A stretch of 64,000 nucleotides of DNA from Anthopleura xanthogrammica (GCA_964019055.1 OZ025207.1:16953357-17017356); one strand, 5' to 3'. Positions 32,506 to 44,175 are shown, counted from the stretch's first letter. Notes: generated by a model from the letters alone, not told the origin. Program-made: numbers and translations.

Positions 32506-32760
32506 TCTACACCCTGATGATGGTCAATGGGGAACAGTCTGCGATGGCAGTTGGAGTATAAATGATCTGAAAACTGCTAATGTTGCATGTCGACAACTTG
32601 GTTTTACCACAACTGTTGGATATTCGTTCCTCGGACGAGGGACGGGTAAGATATGGCTGTATAATATGCAGTGTTCAGGCTCAGAGGCCTCACTTGGTAG
32701 CTGTTCTCACAATGGATGGGGAAGTGCAACTGCAACGGTCACACCAAAGATGTGGTGTCG
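32506..32760 (+). pseudogene. SRCR unit of the second subtype, frameshifted end
   Basis: GQWGTVCDGSWSINDLKTA then NVACRQLGFTTTVGYSFLG and GTGKIWLYNMQC. The second subtype has a longer W...NDLKTA loop and YS in place of YW. A deletion near GGGAAGTGCAACTG shifts the frame at the last cysteine. Confidence 0.65.
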
Positions 32761-32769
32761 GGTTCTAAA

Positions 32770-33258
32770 ATTCATAATCTGTGGTTTACGTATAGCAATT
32801 CTGCACTGAAATGGAAGAAGTGAAAGCAATATACCCTCAATTTGATGTCGTTTAATTAATGCGGTTTTTAAAATGGTTTTTAAAAGTCTAAATTGAGTCC
32901 ATTGTTGTTATCCGAGCAATAAGGAGGCAAGTAATTTTACATCCTATATTCCTGTTTACTTTGTATTATTTTACCTAAGCAATTACTAAAAGACCTTAAT
33001 GTAGCTAGTGATTTGATGAACTTCACTCGGGGGAATATAAAAGAGTAAATAACAGATATCAAACATGTAATTCTTGCGGTTTTATACTATCAGTTTTCCG
33101 AATACTTTTTGAAACGTTGTGCAGTTAAAATTAAAAGAAGAGTGGACTATTTTCCTTTAGAAGTATTTAATGACGTTCAACTAAAATACCAATTAAAATT
33201 ATGCATAACAAAGAATTAAGATAAGCAAATTTCAAATGAGGATGGTCTAAATTTTTAG
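32770..33258. other. Inter-unit sequence
   Basis: AT-rich, no exon or repeat recognised on either strand. Confidence 0.5.
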
Positions 33259-33529
33259 GGGTTATATTCAATGGGGAACAGTCTGTCATTATGGTGATTG
33301 GAGCTACTGGGATATGAGAGAAGCCAAGGTTGCATGTCGTCAACTGGGTTTTACTAAAACTAAAGGACTTTTCGGACTTGGAAGAGGGACTGGTAAAGTA
33401 TGGCTGTACCGCATGGGATGTTCAGGAACAGAATCTTCACTTGCAAGCTGTACTCATAATGGATGGGGAAGCGTTGACTCTTACTGCAATTGTCACAAGG
33501 ATGATGCTGGTGTCGCTTTATGCCACTAA
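33259..33529 (+). CDS. SRCR unit, uninterrupted
   Basis: The acceptor ATTTTTAG is followed by GVIFNGEQ in one frame and IQWGTVCHYGDWSYWDMR in the SRCR frame. It then reads EAKVACRQLGFTKTKG, GRGTGKVWLYRMGC, HNGWGSVDSYC and DAGVALCH-stop. No lesion in the core. Confidence 0.65.
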
Positions 33530-34250
33530 GTTAGGATACAGAGGATCTATGGATTTAAGTATACGGTAGCTACTTCTCTACAGTTCAATCAATCAATCAA
33601 TTTATTCCTCGTCATTCTATGAATAACATTTAGGAGTTACTCTACTTGAGTATACTAGACTTATTCAATATTAAAGAGAGTTTTGTTAAAACAGGCTTTT
33701 CTTATCTCTGATTTGTCCTTAAGAGGGTAGCGTTTGTAGATTGATCGTTCCAGTGTCGGTAGTGGCTGACCACGTCTTATGTTCGTTTCATCAGAAAAGG
33801 TTAGCTTTTTAATGTAGCTAATGTTTGGTGAGCATATAATATGTGCAAACCAGTTTAGTTGTTGTTTATGTACAAAATAGAGTAATGGAGTTGCACCACT
33901 GTATTAGTATATCTGATCATTTGTGAGACAATACGCCATATCAAATGATTGTTCTTCATCATCTAATGCAAGTGACTCGTTGAGAGGTGTTAGCTTTCTA
34001 AAGGTACCACCCTTAACTAGATTTCGTAGCAGTCTGCAGTAAGCACTGCATAGTATCTTTAATATAGTTAATATACCTCTGTGCGAATTACGTTACGAAA
34101 AAATTGCAAAGGTTAAAAAAATACGGACTGATTTAACGAAAGCTATATGGTTCCGACGTTGAAGTGAAATTGGTGCTAGCTCGATAATGAAGCAAGACAT
34201 TTAAGTGTTTGAAGACTTTAAAAAAATTGAAAAGATTTGTTTTCTTTCTT
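33530..34250. other. Inter-unit sequence with possible retroelement tail
   Basis: Starts with a CAATCAATCAATCAATTTATT run that looks like a LINE 3' end on the minus strand. Minus-strand reading shows only stop-riddled fragments (for example RKLTPLNESLALDDEEQSF), so any element is badly decayed and unclassified. Confidence 0.35.
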
Positions 34251-34260
34251 TTGCATTGGT

Positions 34261-34515
34261 CATATCTAATGGGGAACATTGTGTCATTATGGTGACTGGA
34301 GATACTGGGATATGGATGATGCCAAGGTTGCATGTCTACAACTTGGTTTTACTAAGACTATAGGACCTTCAAGATATGGACGGGGTACTGGTAAAGTATG
34401 GCTGTACCGCATGGGATGTTCAGGAGCAGAATCTTCACTTGGAACCTGTTCTCATAATGGATGGGAAGCGTTGACTCTTACTGCAATCGTCACAAGTATG
34501 ATGCTGGTGTCGCGT
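34261..34515 (+). pseudogene. SRCR unit, stop plus frameshift
   Basis: A TAA replaces the Gln before WGTLCHYGDWRYWDMD. The core is preserved (AKVACLQLGFTKTIG, GRGTGKVWLYRMGC), then the GGATGGGAAGCG single-base loss shifts the last Cys out of frame. Confidence 0.7.
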
Positions 34516-34559
34516 TATGCAACTAAGTTAAGATACAGAGGATCTATGGATTTGAGTAC

Positions 34560-35110
34560 ACTGTAGCTACTTCTCTAAAAAATTAATATACCTCTGTGCT
34601 GATGACGATTATGAAAAAAATGGGAATGGAAAAAGTCAAGTTCATAAAATACAAACTGATCTGACGAAAGCTACATTGGTCATGTACGTTGAAGTGAAAT
34701 TTATGCTCGCTGGATAATAAGCAGAAGATATGATTGTATTAAGTTTGTTAAGGTTAGAATATTGCCGAGTTTCTTGATTCCCGCGAATAGTCGCACATCA
34801 CATGAAAGGTAAGCCAAAAGCGTGTGGGTTACTTCGAGTGTTTAATTTTGGAACAATGGCAGTTATGAATGCAATTGCATGAAAAGTAATATAGTTTCCT
34901 TGACATTGTTTCAGTCCAAAACAATTTCAAAGAGTCATGATCACAACAAAGTTATTGAAATTGTTTCAACGTTTGTTTGCGCAGGTCAAAGAACACCTTT
35001 TACGCTCAACCTTATCGTTTTCCATAAGTTTCAGTATCAAAATTATTTTCCCAGAAAAAACGAAAAGGAATTCGTTTGACTTCAATGCGTCAGTATTAAG
35101 GGATTATCTA
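34560..35110. other. Inter-unit intron-like sequence
   Basis: Contains the array-specific words CCGCGAATAGTCGCACA and AAGCCAAAAGCGTGTGGGTTAC shared with the flank near 28960-29010. No exon seen. Confidence 0.5.
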
Positions 35111-35112
35111 GC

Positions 35113-35386
35113 TGGTGTCGGCGGCATTATACAAGTCTACCACAGTGGCCAGTGGGGAACAGTGTGTCATGCTAATATGGAATGGGACATGAGAGATGCG
35201 AAGGTCGCATGTCGACAACTTGGTTTCGCCAAAACTGTAGGATATTGGGACTATGGACGAGGCACGGGTAAAGTATGGCTGTACAACATGCAATGTACAG
35301 GCTCAGAGTCCTCACTTGGAAGCTGTACCCACAGTGGATGGGGAATTGTTTCATCTAGCTGCACTTTGGCACTTTTTATCGCGTAA
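35113..35386 (+). CDS. SRCR unit, uninterrupted core
   Basis: GGIIQVYHSGQWGTVC, WDMRDAKVACRQLGF, GRGTGKVWLYNMQC and HSGWGIVSSSC are all in frame. It then ends TLALFIA-stop where other units have GHTYDVG. Right copy of the segment duplicated from 29640. Confidence 0.65.
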
Positions 35387-35568
35387 TACAGAATGTAAAC
35401 TGTAACAAACACATGTTTATCAGTGCTTAGTTCCAAATAACAAGTTCTGTTACCTGATCGTACCCTTTGGGTATCCTTGAAGTATTAGGACAATCATTAT
35501 ACCAGTAATTGACCTGTGATAAGCAAATTGATTACTGTAATCAAGCAATCCAACTAACATAATGATTA

Positions 35569-35828
35569 TGTCCAATGGGGAACAATTTGTCATGGTCATC
35601 CTTTTTACAAATGGGATATGAATGATGCCAAGGTTGCATGTCGACAACTTGGCTTTACCAAAACTGTAGGATATTGGGTCTATGGACGAGGGACGGGTAA
35701 AGTATGGCTTAACAGTATGCAATGTACAGGCTCAGAGTCCTCACTTGGAAGCTGTCCGCACATTGGTTGGGGAGGCGCTTGGTCTAACTGCAACGGTCAC
35801 ACATATGATGTTGGTGTCGTGTTGTGTA
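35569..35828 (+). CDS. SRCR unit, uninterrupted
   Basis: Near-identical to 30034-30285 but keeps the standard end GHTYDVGVVLC. One of the best-preserved units in the window. Confidence 0.7.
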
Positions 35829-35837
35829 TTATCGAAT

Positions 35838-36062
35838 ATTATAATATGCCAAGTCTGTGTGTCATACTAACTGGGATGTGTAAAATATCAATGCAAGGTT
35901 TCGTTTCGATACCTTGGTTTCACTAAGACTGTAGGATATTGGATCTTAGGACGAGGGCAAGGTAAAGTTTGGCTGCAATGCTCAGGCTCAAAGCACTCAC
36001 TTGGAAGCTGTACTCACGGTGGATGGGGAAACATTCGCTATGAGTGCAACACACACATATAA
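35838..36062 (+). pseudogene. SRCR unit, decayed
   Basis: The first third is frameshifted (SLCVILTGM from CVTNWDV). GTAGGATATTGG, GGACGAGGGCAAGG and TTGGAAGCTG remain, with a deletion before CSGSKHSL. Confidence 0.6.
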
Positions 36063-36069
36063 TGACATA

Positions 36070-36725
36070 TGACATAATATTGTGGTCCCTTCTCCTTTGC
36101 AGACGTTAAAGTTTGAATACCAAATAGCTTTGAATGCTCATTTGCAAATACCAGGTGTTAGGCTTTCTTTCCCTTTTAGCTTGAATGGATGACTAAGCAA
36201 TTGATGCTGATAATATGCGTTTTGGTGATTTGTTTATTTATAGATTACATGATAATGAACACTACGAAAGAGGTATAATGGCAATATATTTTTTAATTAT
36301 TGAGGCCATGGATTCGAGCTACAAAGTTAAATTTTCAGAGCATCAGGTCTGTTTATGCTTGTTCAAATTGATGGATCTATGGTCATGGATTCGAGCTACC
36401 GCACTAACAACAAGTTAATTTTTCAACGTGACAGCTTTATCAGTGCTTAGTTGAGAAGTAGTGATACCCCATGTGTAGCTACCATGGGCAACTCAGGAAG
36501 TAATTTTGGTTTTAATTTAATATATTCTTTATACATGGTTGTCCTGTTTGGCTAAATTTGATTTAACGAGAGCCCTGTTAAATGATAATATATGATGTTG
36601 ACGATAACCTTTAAAGTTTTAAAATACCTGAAATAGTAGGGTAAACATATATGCTCCAAATCAAGCACAATAGAGCATTACTTAAAAATAAAAAGCCAGA
36701 ATTATTTCTAGGCTAACATGGGATA
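36070..36725. other. Inter-unit sequence
   Basis: AT-rich. It includes a local duplication of ATGGATTCGAGCTAC (36308 and 36383) but no exon. Confidence 0.5.
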
Positions 36726-36730
36726 TTTCT

Positions 36731-36798
36731 AGGATCCTAATCTTCACTTGGAAGCTGTCTTTACAATGGATTGGGAAACCCTGACTCTTACTGTAATC
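36731..36798 (+). pseudogene. SRCR 3' remnant
   Basis: TCTTCACTTGGAAGCTGTC, AATGGATTGGGAAACC and GACTCTTACTGTAATC match the last third of SRCR units; nothing upstream remains. Confidence 0.55.
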
Positions 36799-37393
36799 AA
36801 ATTGATCTCGAATTTACAGCTCATCAAGATTTGACCTATCAGCACGTTTTCTTTAATTTAGGCAGACAGACATTTCAGAATCAATAGCTCATTAATTGAT
36901 AAACAATTTTATTAAAAACACCATATCAAGAACAATTGAAACAATGAAAAAAAAATTGGGCACTGAAATTGAAGACTGAGATTACGGCAAGTGAAAATAA
37001 CTATCACAAGAGGCTTTCCCTGGAAATGTGGTACTCATTACACGATCACATCGCTGGAAATAGGACTACGGCGCGATAGGACTGAACATAACTGAAATAT
37101 ATCCGCGCACAGTTTCTTACCAATGAAGACTGTTGATTCACAGTCAAAACGTCTTCATAAAAAGCAAGAAAAGTCAGAGACAATATATTCAACTTAAATA
37201 ACAATTGTTTTGGCTTGTAATTAAGAATTTCCAATAACCTCCTCGGTTTTTAAAACAACCCTACAACCTAGTTTCTCACTAGATGTCAAACATATAAGAA
37301 CCATTACAACCGGGTTATTTGGGAAAATAATGTTTTTTATTATGAGGTGTTTTACTTAAGTTATTTTTACAGAAGAAATGAAAAATAATTACT

Positions 37394-37663
37394 TTTATAC
37401 AAGTTTTCCACAGTGGTCAATGGGGAACAGTGTGTCAATATGGTTCCCGTTGGTTTAATATGAATGATGCGAAGGTTGCATGCCGTCAACTTGGTTATAC
37501 CAAAACTGTTGGATATTGGCACTTTGGACAAGGAACGGGCAAAGTATGGCTGTACTATATGCGATGTACCGGCTCAGAGGCCTCACTTGGAAGCTGTACT
37601 CACAGTGCATGGGGAAGTGTTGACTCTAGGTGCAACGGTCACACGTGGGATGTTGGTTTGTAA
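37394..37663 (+). CDS. SRCR unit, uninterrupted
   Basis: FIQVFHSGQWGTVCQYGSRW, NMNDAKVACRQLGYTKTVG, GQGTGKVWLYYMRC, HSAWGSVDSRC, DVGL-stop. Most similar to the unit at 59310. The DNA after it matches that unit's downstream flank only after a 1.4 kb insertion. Confidence 0.68.
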   Translation, partial: FIQVFHSGQWGTVCQYGSRWFNMNDAKVACRQLGYTKTVGYWHFGQGTGKVWLYYMRCTGSEASLGSCTHSAWGSVDSRCNGHTWDVGL

Positions 37664-37668
37664 TCATA

Positions 37669-39110
37669 GCGGAGCTCCCGCGCCGGCCACCATACTTAAG
37701 AAAAAATGGTAATCCATCGAGTTGATTTTTCATGGCTTGATTACGTCATTCTGTTGTCCATACATACATACATACATACATACATACGTACGTACGTCCG
37801 TCCGTGTACCACTCTGCATAGGGTTCCCGCGCACTTTGCTTACTCACAAATGCACAGAAATGTAGTCAAAGATGGATCAAGAAGTATTTTTTTCTTATTT
37901 TTGCAATACGAAAAATACGTTTAATCGAAGTTATGTCTTTCTTAAAGTGAACAAAAAACAGTTTTTCGACCTTAGCGACTTGCTAAAGAAGATTTAGCGA
38001 GGGAAGATTCTTAATCTTACGATAAAGTTTCGTGACTGAAACTTCAGTGAGAGAAAAACTGGCCTGAAAAAAACCTGATTATACTGAAAGAAAAATATTT
38101 CAGTTCCGTAGAAAACACTTCATAGAAGGTAAATTCATTAATGTTAACTAATATTTTGTAAAAAAATCGACAAAAAAATGTGTAAACTAGCTGGAGAAAC
38201 TCTCAGACAAGCCAAGGACGTTGCTTCGGCAAACATTGTCAGAAAAACTTGGATAGTTTGTCGTTTTTACTGCATTTTAGATTTTTATCATCTTTTTCTT
38301 CATTACTTGTGAACCAAAAAAGCGATATTTGAAGCTTTGATTTTTTGTTTTTGATCCCATTTCAAGAAAAAAGACTAAGACTTAGTAAAAAGATTGAGTT
38401 CTTTGAAAAAATATATTTGACGGCCAGCGAGCCTCACGCGAAGTCAAAACAAAATTCCATATTTCATGATTATATGGATATTTTGACATTTTTATACATA
38501 ATTTATTTTAATGTTGAATAAAATATGAAAAAGGAATATATATCACACCAAACATTTGCTATTTATCGGGCTTTTCCAGCTATTACTATTACACAATCGC
38601 AAAAATGATGAGGTTTTTTTTTTTATGGATAAGCTTATCTTTATGTTAGATATTTTGCTCGATAATAAAGTTAAGATCAAGACCAACTTACTAACAAAGA
38701 AAATCATTATCTTCCATTAATGAATATGTCTCTTGTTACATGTGAAGTTCAAGTGAATGTAAGCTTAAGCTTATCAGTAATATTTTTCGACAATTTTCAG
38801 TGTAGTTCACTTTCGACCTAAAAAACTTATAACTTTGATTACTAAGATTTGCTGAATAAAATCCTTTGTTCTATACATGTATTCATATGTTCTACAATCT
38901 ATAATTATTTTTCTTCGAATTGAAAAGTTTTCTAATGCTTTTGAAGGCTTAAAATAATGGTTTTTCTTTTAGTTTTTCCTTCTGGGTTCTGGTAAAATCA
39001 AACGAAGTGGTAACGCTATAACCAGCGTTATGCCGCATCACACAATTGTCACGTTTTTAGCACTAAATATACTATTTATCGGAGCTCCGCTTTTAGGCGG
39101 TGACTAAATC
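37669..39110. mobile_element. Insertion of about 1.44 kb, unclassified, non-coding
   Basis: Comparison with the paralogous flank at 59570-59620 shows the unit end and the words ATATATTGGAACACAACATG are contiguous there but 1.44 kb apart here. GCGGAGCTCC occurs near both ends in inverted orientation (37669 and about 39079). No coding capacity seen. A CATA/CGTA microsatellite lies at 37761-37803. Confidence 0.5.
37761..37803 (+). repeat. (CATA)n/(CGTA)n microsatellite
   Basis: Runs of CATA, then CGTA, then CCGT tetranucleotides. Confidence 0.9.
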
Positions 39111-39172
39111 TATATATTATATATTGGAACACAACATGCATCGCTTTGGCCTGTTAAGGAGGTTATAAATTC

Positions 39173-39553
39173 AACAAGCGACACTCAATCTTTTACATGT
39201 TTAAATAACTAAACTTTCCATTAATCTTAAATGACTTCCAAATATTGTGTCAGCCTTACCGTGCCTCTTTTGACCACGTAATTAAGAGGTTGACTTATGA
39301 GGAACAGTTTGATAATTGCTTAGTTTCAGATATCAAGTGCTGTTACTTGCGGCTTAACTTTTTTATTTCTTTTACTAATATATTTGACTTAGCAATCGGT
39401 TTTGCTGAATTCATTTTCACTGTGAATCCGTCAGTTATAGGATAAATCTATATTTCACAAATCAAAGCATCATAGTTATTTCCACGAAACTAGAACATTT
39501 TAATTTTCAAAATTATACAACTCTACCACAGTGGTCAGTAGGGAACAACTTAA
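39173..39553 (+). repeat. Host flank, left arm of a 381 bp inverted duplication
   Basis: Contains SRCR inter-unit sequence homologous to 59690-59945 and, from about 39511, the beginning of an SRCR exon (YHSGQ then TAG) ending at TTAA. An inverted copy of the same length is 42760-43140. The 66-codon frames at 39245 and 42868 are identical because of it. Confidence 0.88.
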
Positions 39554-40974
39554 GAGCGGATGCCCGTAACAGTCGAGAATCTCAAGTCAGATGAATAAAT
39601 TCGAATTTTTTTTTATTTCACCAAATGATCCCATTTAGTGTTCCTATCATGGGAAAAATACTAAAAAGTTGATGCGAATTTTTTTTCTGGCGATCTTTAC
39701 GAAATTTTGGTTTGGCGGTAAATTAGCCGATTTTCACACCCGAACTGACTGATTTATAAGCTTACTTTGTGGTACTGCTGACGGCTAAATATAAAACCGA
39801 TTAATCTAATATTTCTCTCACATATTAAGACACTCTTAAAGTTTGATTTTGCATTAGAAGTTTGTTTTTAAGTTGGCTATTTATTTTTTTATAGTTTTTT
39901 TTGTGAACCCCATTTTCGTGGTCTTGAAAAACATGCGAAAATTGGCTAAGTTTAACGGCCAAAAACCTTTCCTGGTACCTAAAACTTCGAGACAAAAATT
40001 ACAGTCAGCCAAAGCCTGGTTATTATTTGTCATCTCACAGACGTTTCATGCTTGGACTCGAAGTGGTTTGGTGTTGACAAACCAAAGTTTGAAGTGAAGT
40101 GTATCCGGCTAAAGGGTCACGCCAACCGAAGCGTTACGCTTAACGCGTCTATAGTACATCGAAGAAATTACATTCAAAAGGTTCCCTCGACTTGAATTTT
40201 ATTGGTTCATGATCTAAAATACAAAGAATGTATTTTGAAATGCATATACGGCATTTCCGCTTTTTAAAGTGAGTCGGAAACCGGAGTAATATTAAAAGCC
40301 GATTAGACGAATTTCATGTCAAACTAGTACAGATGTAAACAAATAAGCCGACATGTACAATAGTTGAATGGTAACTATTTTTTGTGGATTTAACATTAGC
40401 ACTCTTCTAAAATTGATCGTATCTGTCTTTTATAGAGGTTTTAATTCTGTATGCACTCAAATAATTAGAACTGAAGCAATTATTAGTATACCATATGATA
40501 ATATTGTGTGACATCCATTGTCGTCTATATATAGTACATATGTACAGCTCTACTGATGGCATGATAAAGCTAAATAATTAGAATTATAAGGGTTCAGTAC
40601 TGTAGACAAGTGAAATCGGATTTGTACCTCCATTTCCATAAACTTTGATATGCATCCTGTACAATACAATATTTTTTTATAGTTGCTTTTGATATAGTAC
40701 ATATTAGAGTACACGTGGTACAATACAAAAGAACCTAAAGTGTGATGAAAACCATTCTATTAAACCTTGAGTAATTGCTCTCTTATCAAAATTGCAATCA
40801 AAAGTGGCAGGATTGAGACACTGTTATATATTTACCGAAACCATTATTCGCTGAAGGCGAAGTGACTATCAGTGAATAGTTAGAGCTGTGAGTTTTCTCA
40901 TAACTAGGGTTTTTAAGGGCCACTTGCTTTTATGCACTGCAAAGTGCACTGATAGTAACAAAACACTGTACAGA

Positions 40975-41095
40975 TCTAGACCCTTGGCAAAGTGTTGTGT
41001 TTTTCGCACTTGACGTCATATTTATCTTGAGTTTGAAAGAAATGGAACTGTGACGTTAAGTGCGGAAAACACTTCAGGCCTTTTTGGGTCTATAG
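40975..41095. repeat. Imperfect palindrome inside element 3
   Basis: TCTAGACCC...GTGTTTTTCGCACTTGACGTCA pairs with TGACGTTAAGTGCGGAAAACAC...GGGTCTATA. A small foldback or MITE. Confidence 0.55.
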
Positions 41096-41348
41096 AATAA
41101 GTGATCTCGTAGTGATTTTTAGTTTCTGAATTCACAATTTTACAAAAAAGTAGAATTGCCACAACCTGTCACTGATTCTATAGGTAAATTCATTGGAGGA
41201 CGAGGGAATTCCACGTTGAATTTCACGAGAGAAATCAATATCGCACGAATCGCGGAGTCCGCGTAGCGATGATTATAAACAGGAGACAATACCCTGGACA
41301 TTTTGTTGCAGTTGTTACAAATAATCCCGCTTCCGACACCTATATCTA

Positions 41349-41738
41349 CGGTGGCTTATAAAGGACTTCTTAAAGAGTTAGATAATTTTCTAAAAAGTGA
41401 ATTTTCTGAGAAGCGAAGTTCATGGAAATCCATTGAAATGTCTTTGATTGACGGCCCACTAAGTCCACGTCTAGAGGCGAGAGGTTTTGTCTCGAACTGA
41501 TCACAGTTTAAGATAAAAATTATCTCACTTTTTAGAAAAAATATCTTACTCTTTAAGAAAAATTATCTCGTAGTTTTACAAAAATTATCTCACTTTTAAG
41601 AAAAATTATCTCACTTTTTAAGAAAAATTATCTCACTCTTTAAGAAAAATTATCTCACTTTTTAGAAAATTATCTCACTCTTTAAGAAAAATTATCTCAC
41701 TTTTTAGAAAATTATCTCATGTCCTTTATAAACCACCG
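41349..41738. mobile_element. 390 bp MITE with TA target duplication
   Basis: Ends are CGGTGGCTTATAAAGGAC and the inverted copy of CGGTGGTTTATAAAGGAC, flanked by TA on both sides (41347-41348, 41739-41740). This fits a Tc1/mariner-type MITE. It carries the tandem repeats at 41511-41720 and is nested in element 3. Confidence 0.7.
41511..41720 (+). repeat. Tandem repeat, unit about 21 bp
   Basis: About ten copies of AAAATTATCTCACTTTTTAAG with small length changes. Adjacent copies have no spacers, so it is not a CRISPR array. Confidence 0.9.
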
Positions 41739-42759
41739 TATATGTCATCGCAAAAAAAAATTTATTTAAAAATAATAACAAAACAGTTATAAAAGTAAAT
41801 TGAGATTTTTCAAGTTTAACATTTTATTACAATGTTCACGTGATATGGCACATTTGTGATTTGTCATGCTGAGTGCTAGTGTTGAACCTTGAACACACAA
41901 TGAAACCAACAGCTACTTGGTCAGCAGATTATCAGATATTAACACGGATATCATATGCAATCTTGAATAAATGCATTGAATGAATCATACAAGATTCATA
42001 GTTAAAGTGACATTATTAACAAGTAGCATTACAGACCAATACAGACCTTTACCTTGTACACATGTACTATATAGACGACAATGGATGTCACACAATATTA
42101 TCATATGGTATACTAATAATTGCTTCAGTTCTAATTATTTGAGTGCATACAGAATTAAAACCTCTATAAAAGACAGATACGATCAATTTTAGAAGAGTGC
42201 TAATGTTAAATCCACAAAAAATAGTTACCATTCAACTATTGTACATGTCGGCTTATTTGTTTACATCTGTACTAGTTTGACATGAAATTCGTCTAATCGG
42301 CTTTTAATATTACTCCGGTTTCCGACTCACTTTAAAAAGCGGAAATGCCGTATATGCATTTCAAAATACATTCTTTGTATTTTAGATCATGAACCAATAA
42401 AATTCAAGTCGAGGGAACCTTTTGAATGTAATTTCTTCGATGTACTATAGACGCGTTAAGCGTAACGCTTCGGTTGGCGTGACCCTTTAGCCGGATACAC
42501 TTCACTTCAAACTTTGGTTTGTCAACACCAAACCACTTCGAGTCCAAGCATGAAACGTCTGTGAGATGACAAATAATAACCAGGCTTTGGCTGACTGTAA
42601 TTTTTGTCTCGAAGTTTTAGGTACCAGGAAAGGTTTTTGGCCGTTAAACTTAGCCAATTTTCGCATGTTTTTCAAGACCACGAAAATGGGGTTCACAAAA
42701 AAAAAAATTCGAATTTATTCATCTGACTTGAGATTCTCGACTGTTACGGGCATCCGCTC

Positions 42760-43140
42760 TTAAGTTGTTCCCTACTGACCACTGTGGTAGAGTTGTATAA
42801 TTTTGAAAATTAAAATGTTCTAGTTTCGTGGAAATAACTATGATGCTTTGATTTGTGAAATATAGATTTATCCTATAACTGACGGATTCACAGTGAAAAT
42901 GAATTCAGCAAAACCGATTGCTAAGTCAAATATATTAGTAAAAGAAATAAAAAAGTTAAGCCGCAAGTAACAGCACTTGATATCTGAAACTAAGCAATTA
43001 TCAAACTGTTCCTCATAAGTCAACCTCTTAATTACGTGGTCAAAAGAGGCACGGTAAGGCTGACACAATATTTGGAAGTCATTTAAGATTAATGGAAAGT
43101 TTAGTTATTTAAACATGTAAAAGATTGAGTGTCGCTTGTT
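42760..43140 (-). repeat. Host flank, right arm of the 381 bp inverted duplication
   Basis: Reverse complement of 39173-39553. It includes an antisense SRCR exon start at 42760-42801, the only minus-strand SRCR sequence in the window. Confidence 0.88.
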
Positions 43141-43189
43141 AAAAATCCTAAAAATCTTCTAGGAAATCCTAAAATCCAGATATCACTCG

Positions 43190-44175
43190 CATATTTCGAT
43201 GCCACCACAGGGATCCCAACGTAAATTGAAGACCGTCGTAATTAGAAATATTATAAAAAGCCAAACGGCAGAAACACATAAATCCTTACATAGAAGGAAT
43301 TCATATTTAATAATATATCATATTTAAGTAATATATGTTAAAAATGTAAGTTAATCAATTAATTAATCAGAGTACGCATTTTTAAACAGAAAAGTTTTAA
43401 GATCACGCTTAAATAAAGTGATGTCAGTATATGACCTAATATGCACAGGAAGGCTATTCCATAGCTCCGGGGCTGCATTAAAGAAGGCTCGTTAACGTTT
43501 ACCATGATGCAGATCTTAGCTGGCTAACTGGGACATATGGTTCAATAAGTTCGCGGATATATGGCGGAGCACAATCATTCAAAGCTTTGAAAGTTAATAA
43601 AAGTATCTTATAATTAATTCGCTGATCTACAGGCAACCAATGCAAGCGGCGCAGAACAGGACTAATGTGGTCATACTTGTGACAGCACGATACCAAACGT
43701 GCTGCAGCATTCTGAACCCGCTGAAGTTTCTGAATTAGGTAATTCGGTATCCCGTACAACAAGGAATTGCAAAAATCTAGTTTACTTGAAATAAAAGCAT
43801 GTACCAGGGTTTCACAGACTTCCATAGAAATATATTTTTGGATCATCCAGATGTTTCTAATATGAAAAAAGCAAGACTTGCATATGGAGGTAATCTGATT
43901 TACAAGAGTTATTTTGTCGTCAAGAATTACCCCTATATCCCGAACGGATGATGAAAGAGGGATAATATGGTCGCAGCACTTTCAATTGGTGGTCTGGGGC
44001 GATGAGCAGCTGACAGTACAGTGATCTCTGTTTTGTCAGTATTCAATTTCAATTTGTTAGCGGTCATCCAGTAATCAATTCTACTCATACAAGACTCAAC
44101 TTGGTATTTGGCTGATTCCATTTTGATAGAGGAGGATGTTTGAAAAGAGATATATAGCTGAGTATCATCAGCATA
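43190..44175 (-). mobile_element. 5'-truncated CR1/L2-like LINE fragment
   Basis: Read on the minus strand it begins at the reverse transcriptase active site (YADDTQLYIS; YADD at 44164-44175). It continues MTANKLKLNTDKTE, shifts frame near 43935-43990, and then reads LVHAFISSKLDFCNSLLYG, KLQRVQNAAARLV and LRRLHWLPVDQRINYKIL to a stop at 43499, followed by 3' UTR. Frameshifts make it non-functional. The 5' break falls exactly where an SRCR exon begins (TATACAAGTC). Confidence 0.82.

Larger units (their letters stand above)
39554..42759. mobile_element. Element 3: TTAA-flanked non-autonomous transposon with long TIRs
   Basis: Ends read GAGCGGATGCCCG in inverted orientation next to TTAA (39550-39553, 42760-42763), sharing TTAAGAGCGG with element 1. 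The arms pair over 39554-40555 and about 42055-42759, with an extra segment of about 290 bp in the left arm (39613-39900). The centre has no transposase but holds a MITE and a hairpin. It is probably mobilised by an element 1-type transposase, which is inference. Confidence 0.75.

Noticed and set aside
41511..41720. Regular repeats that might be a CRISPR array
   Set aside because: Units are contiguous with no unique spacers, no cas genes are near, and the DNA is eukaryotic. It is a tandem repeat in a MITE.
39173..43140. Treating the whole 1.4 kb arms as terminal inverted repeats of one transposon
   Set aside because: The outer 381 bp contain an SRCR exon start and array intron sequence homologous to 59690-60080, so they are host DNA. 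The element proper begins at the TTAA.
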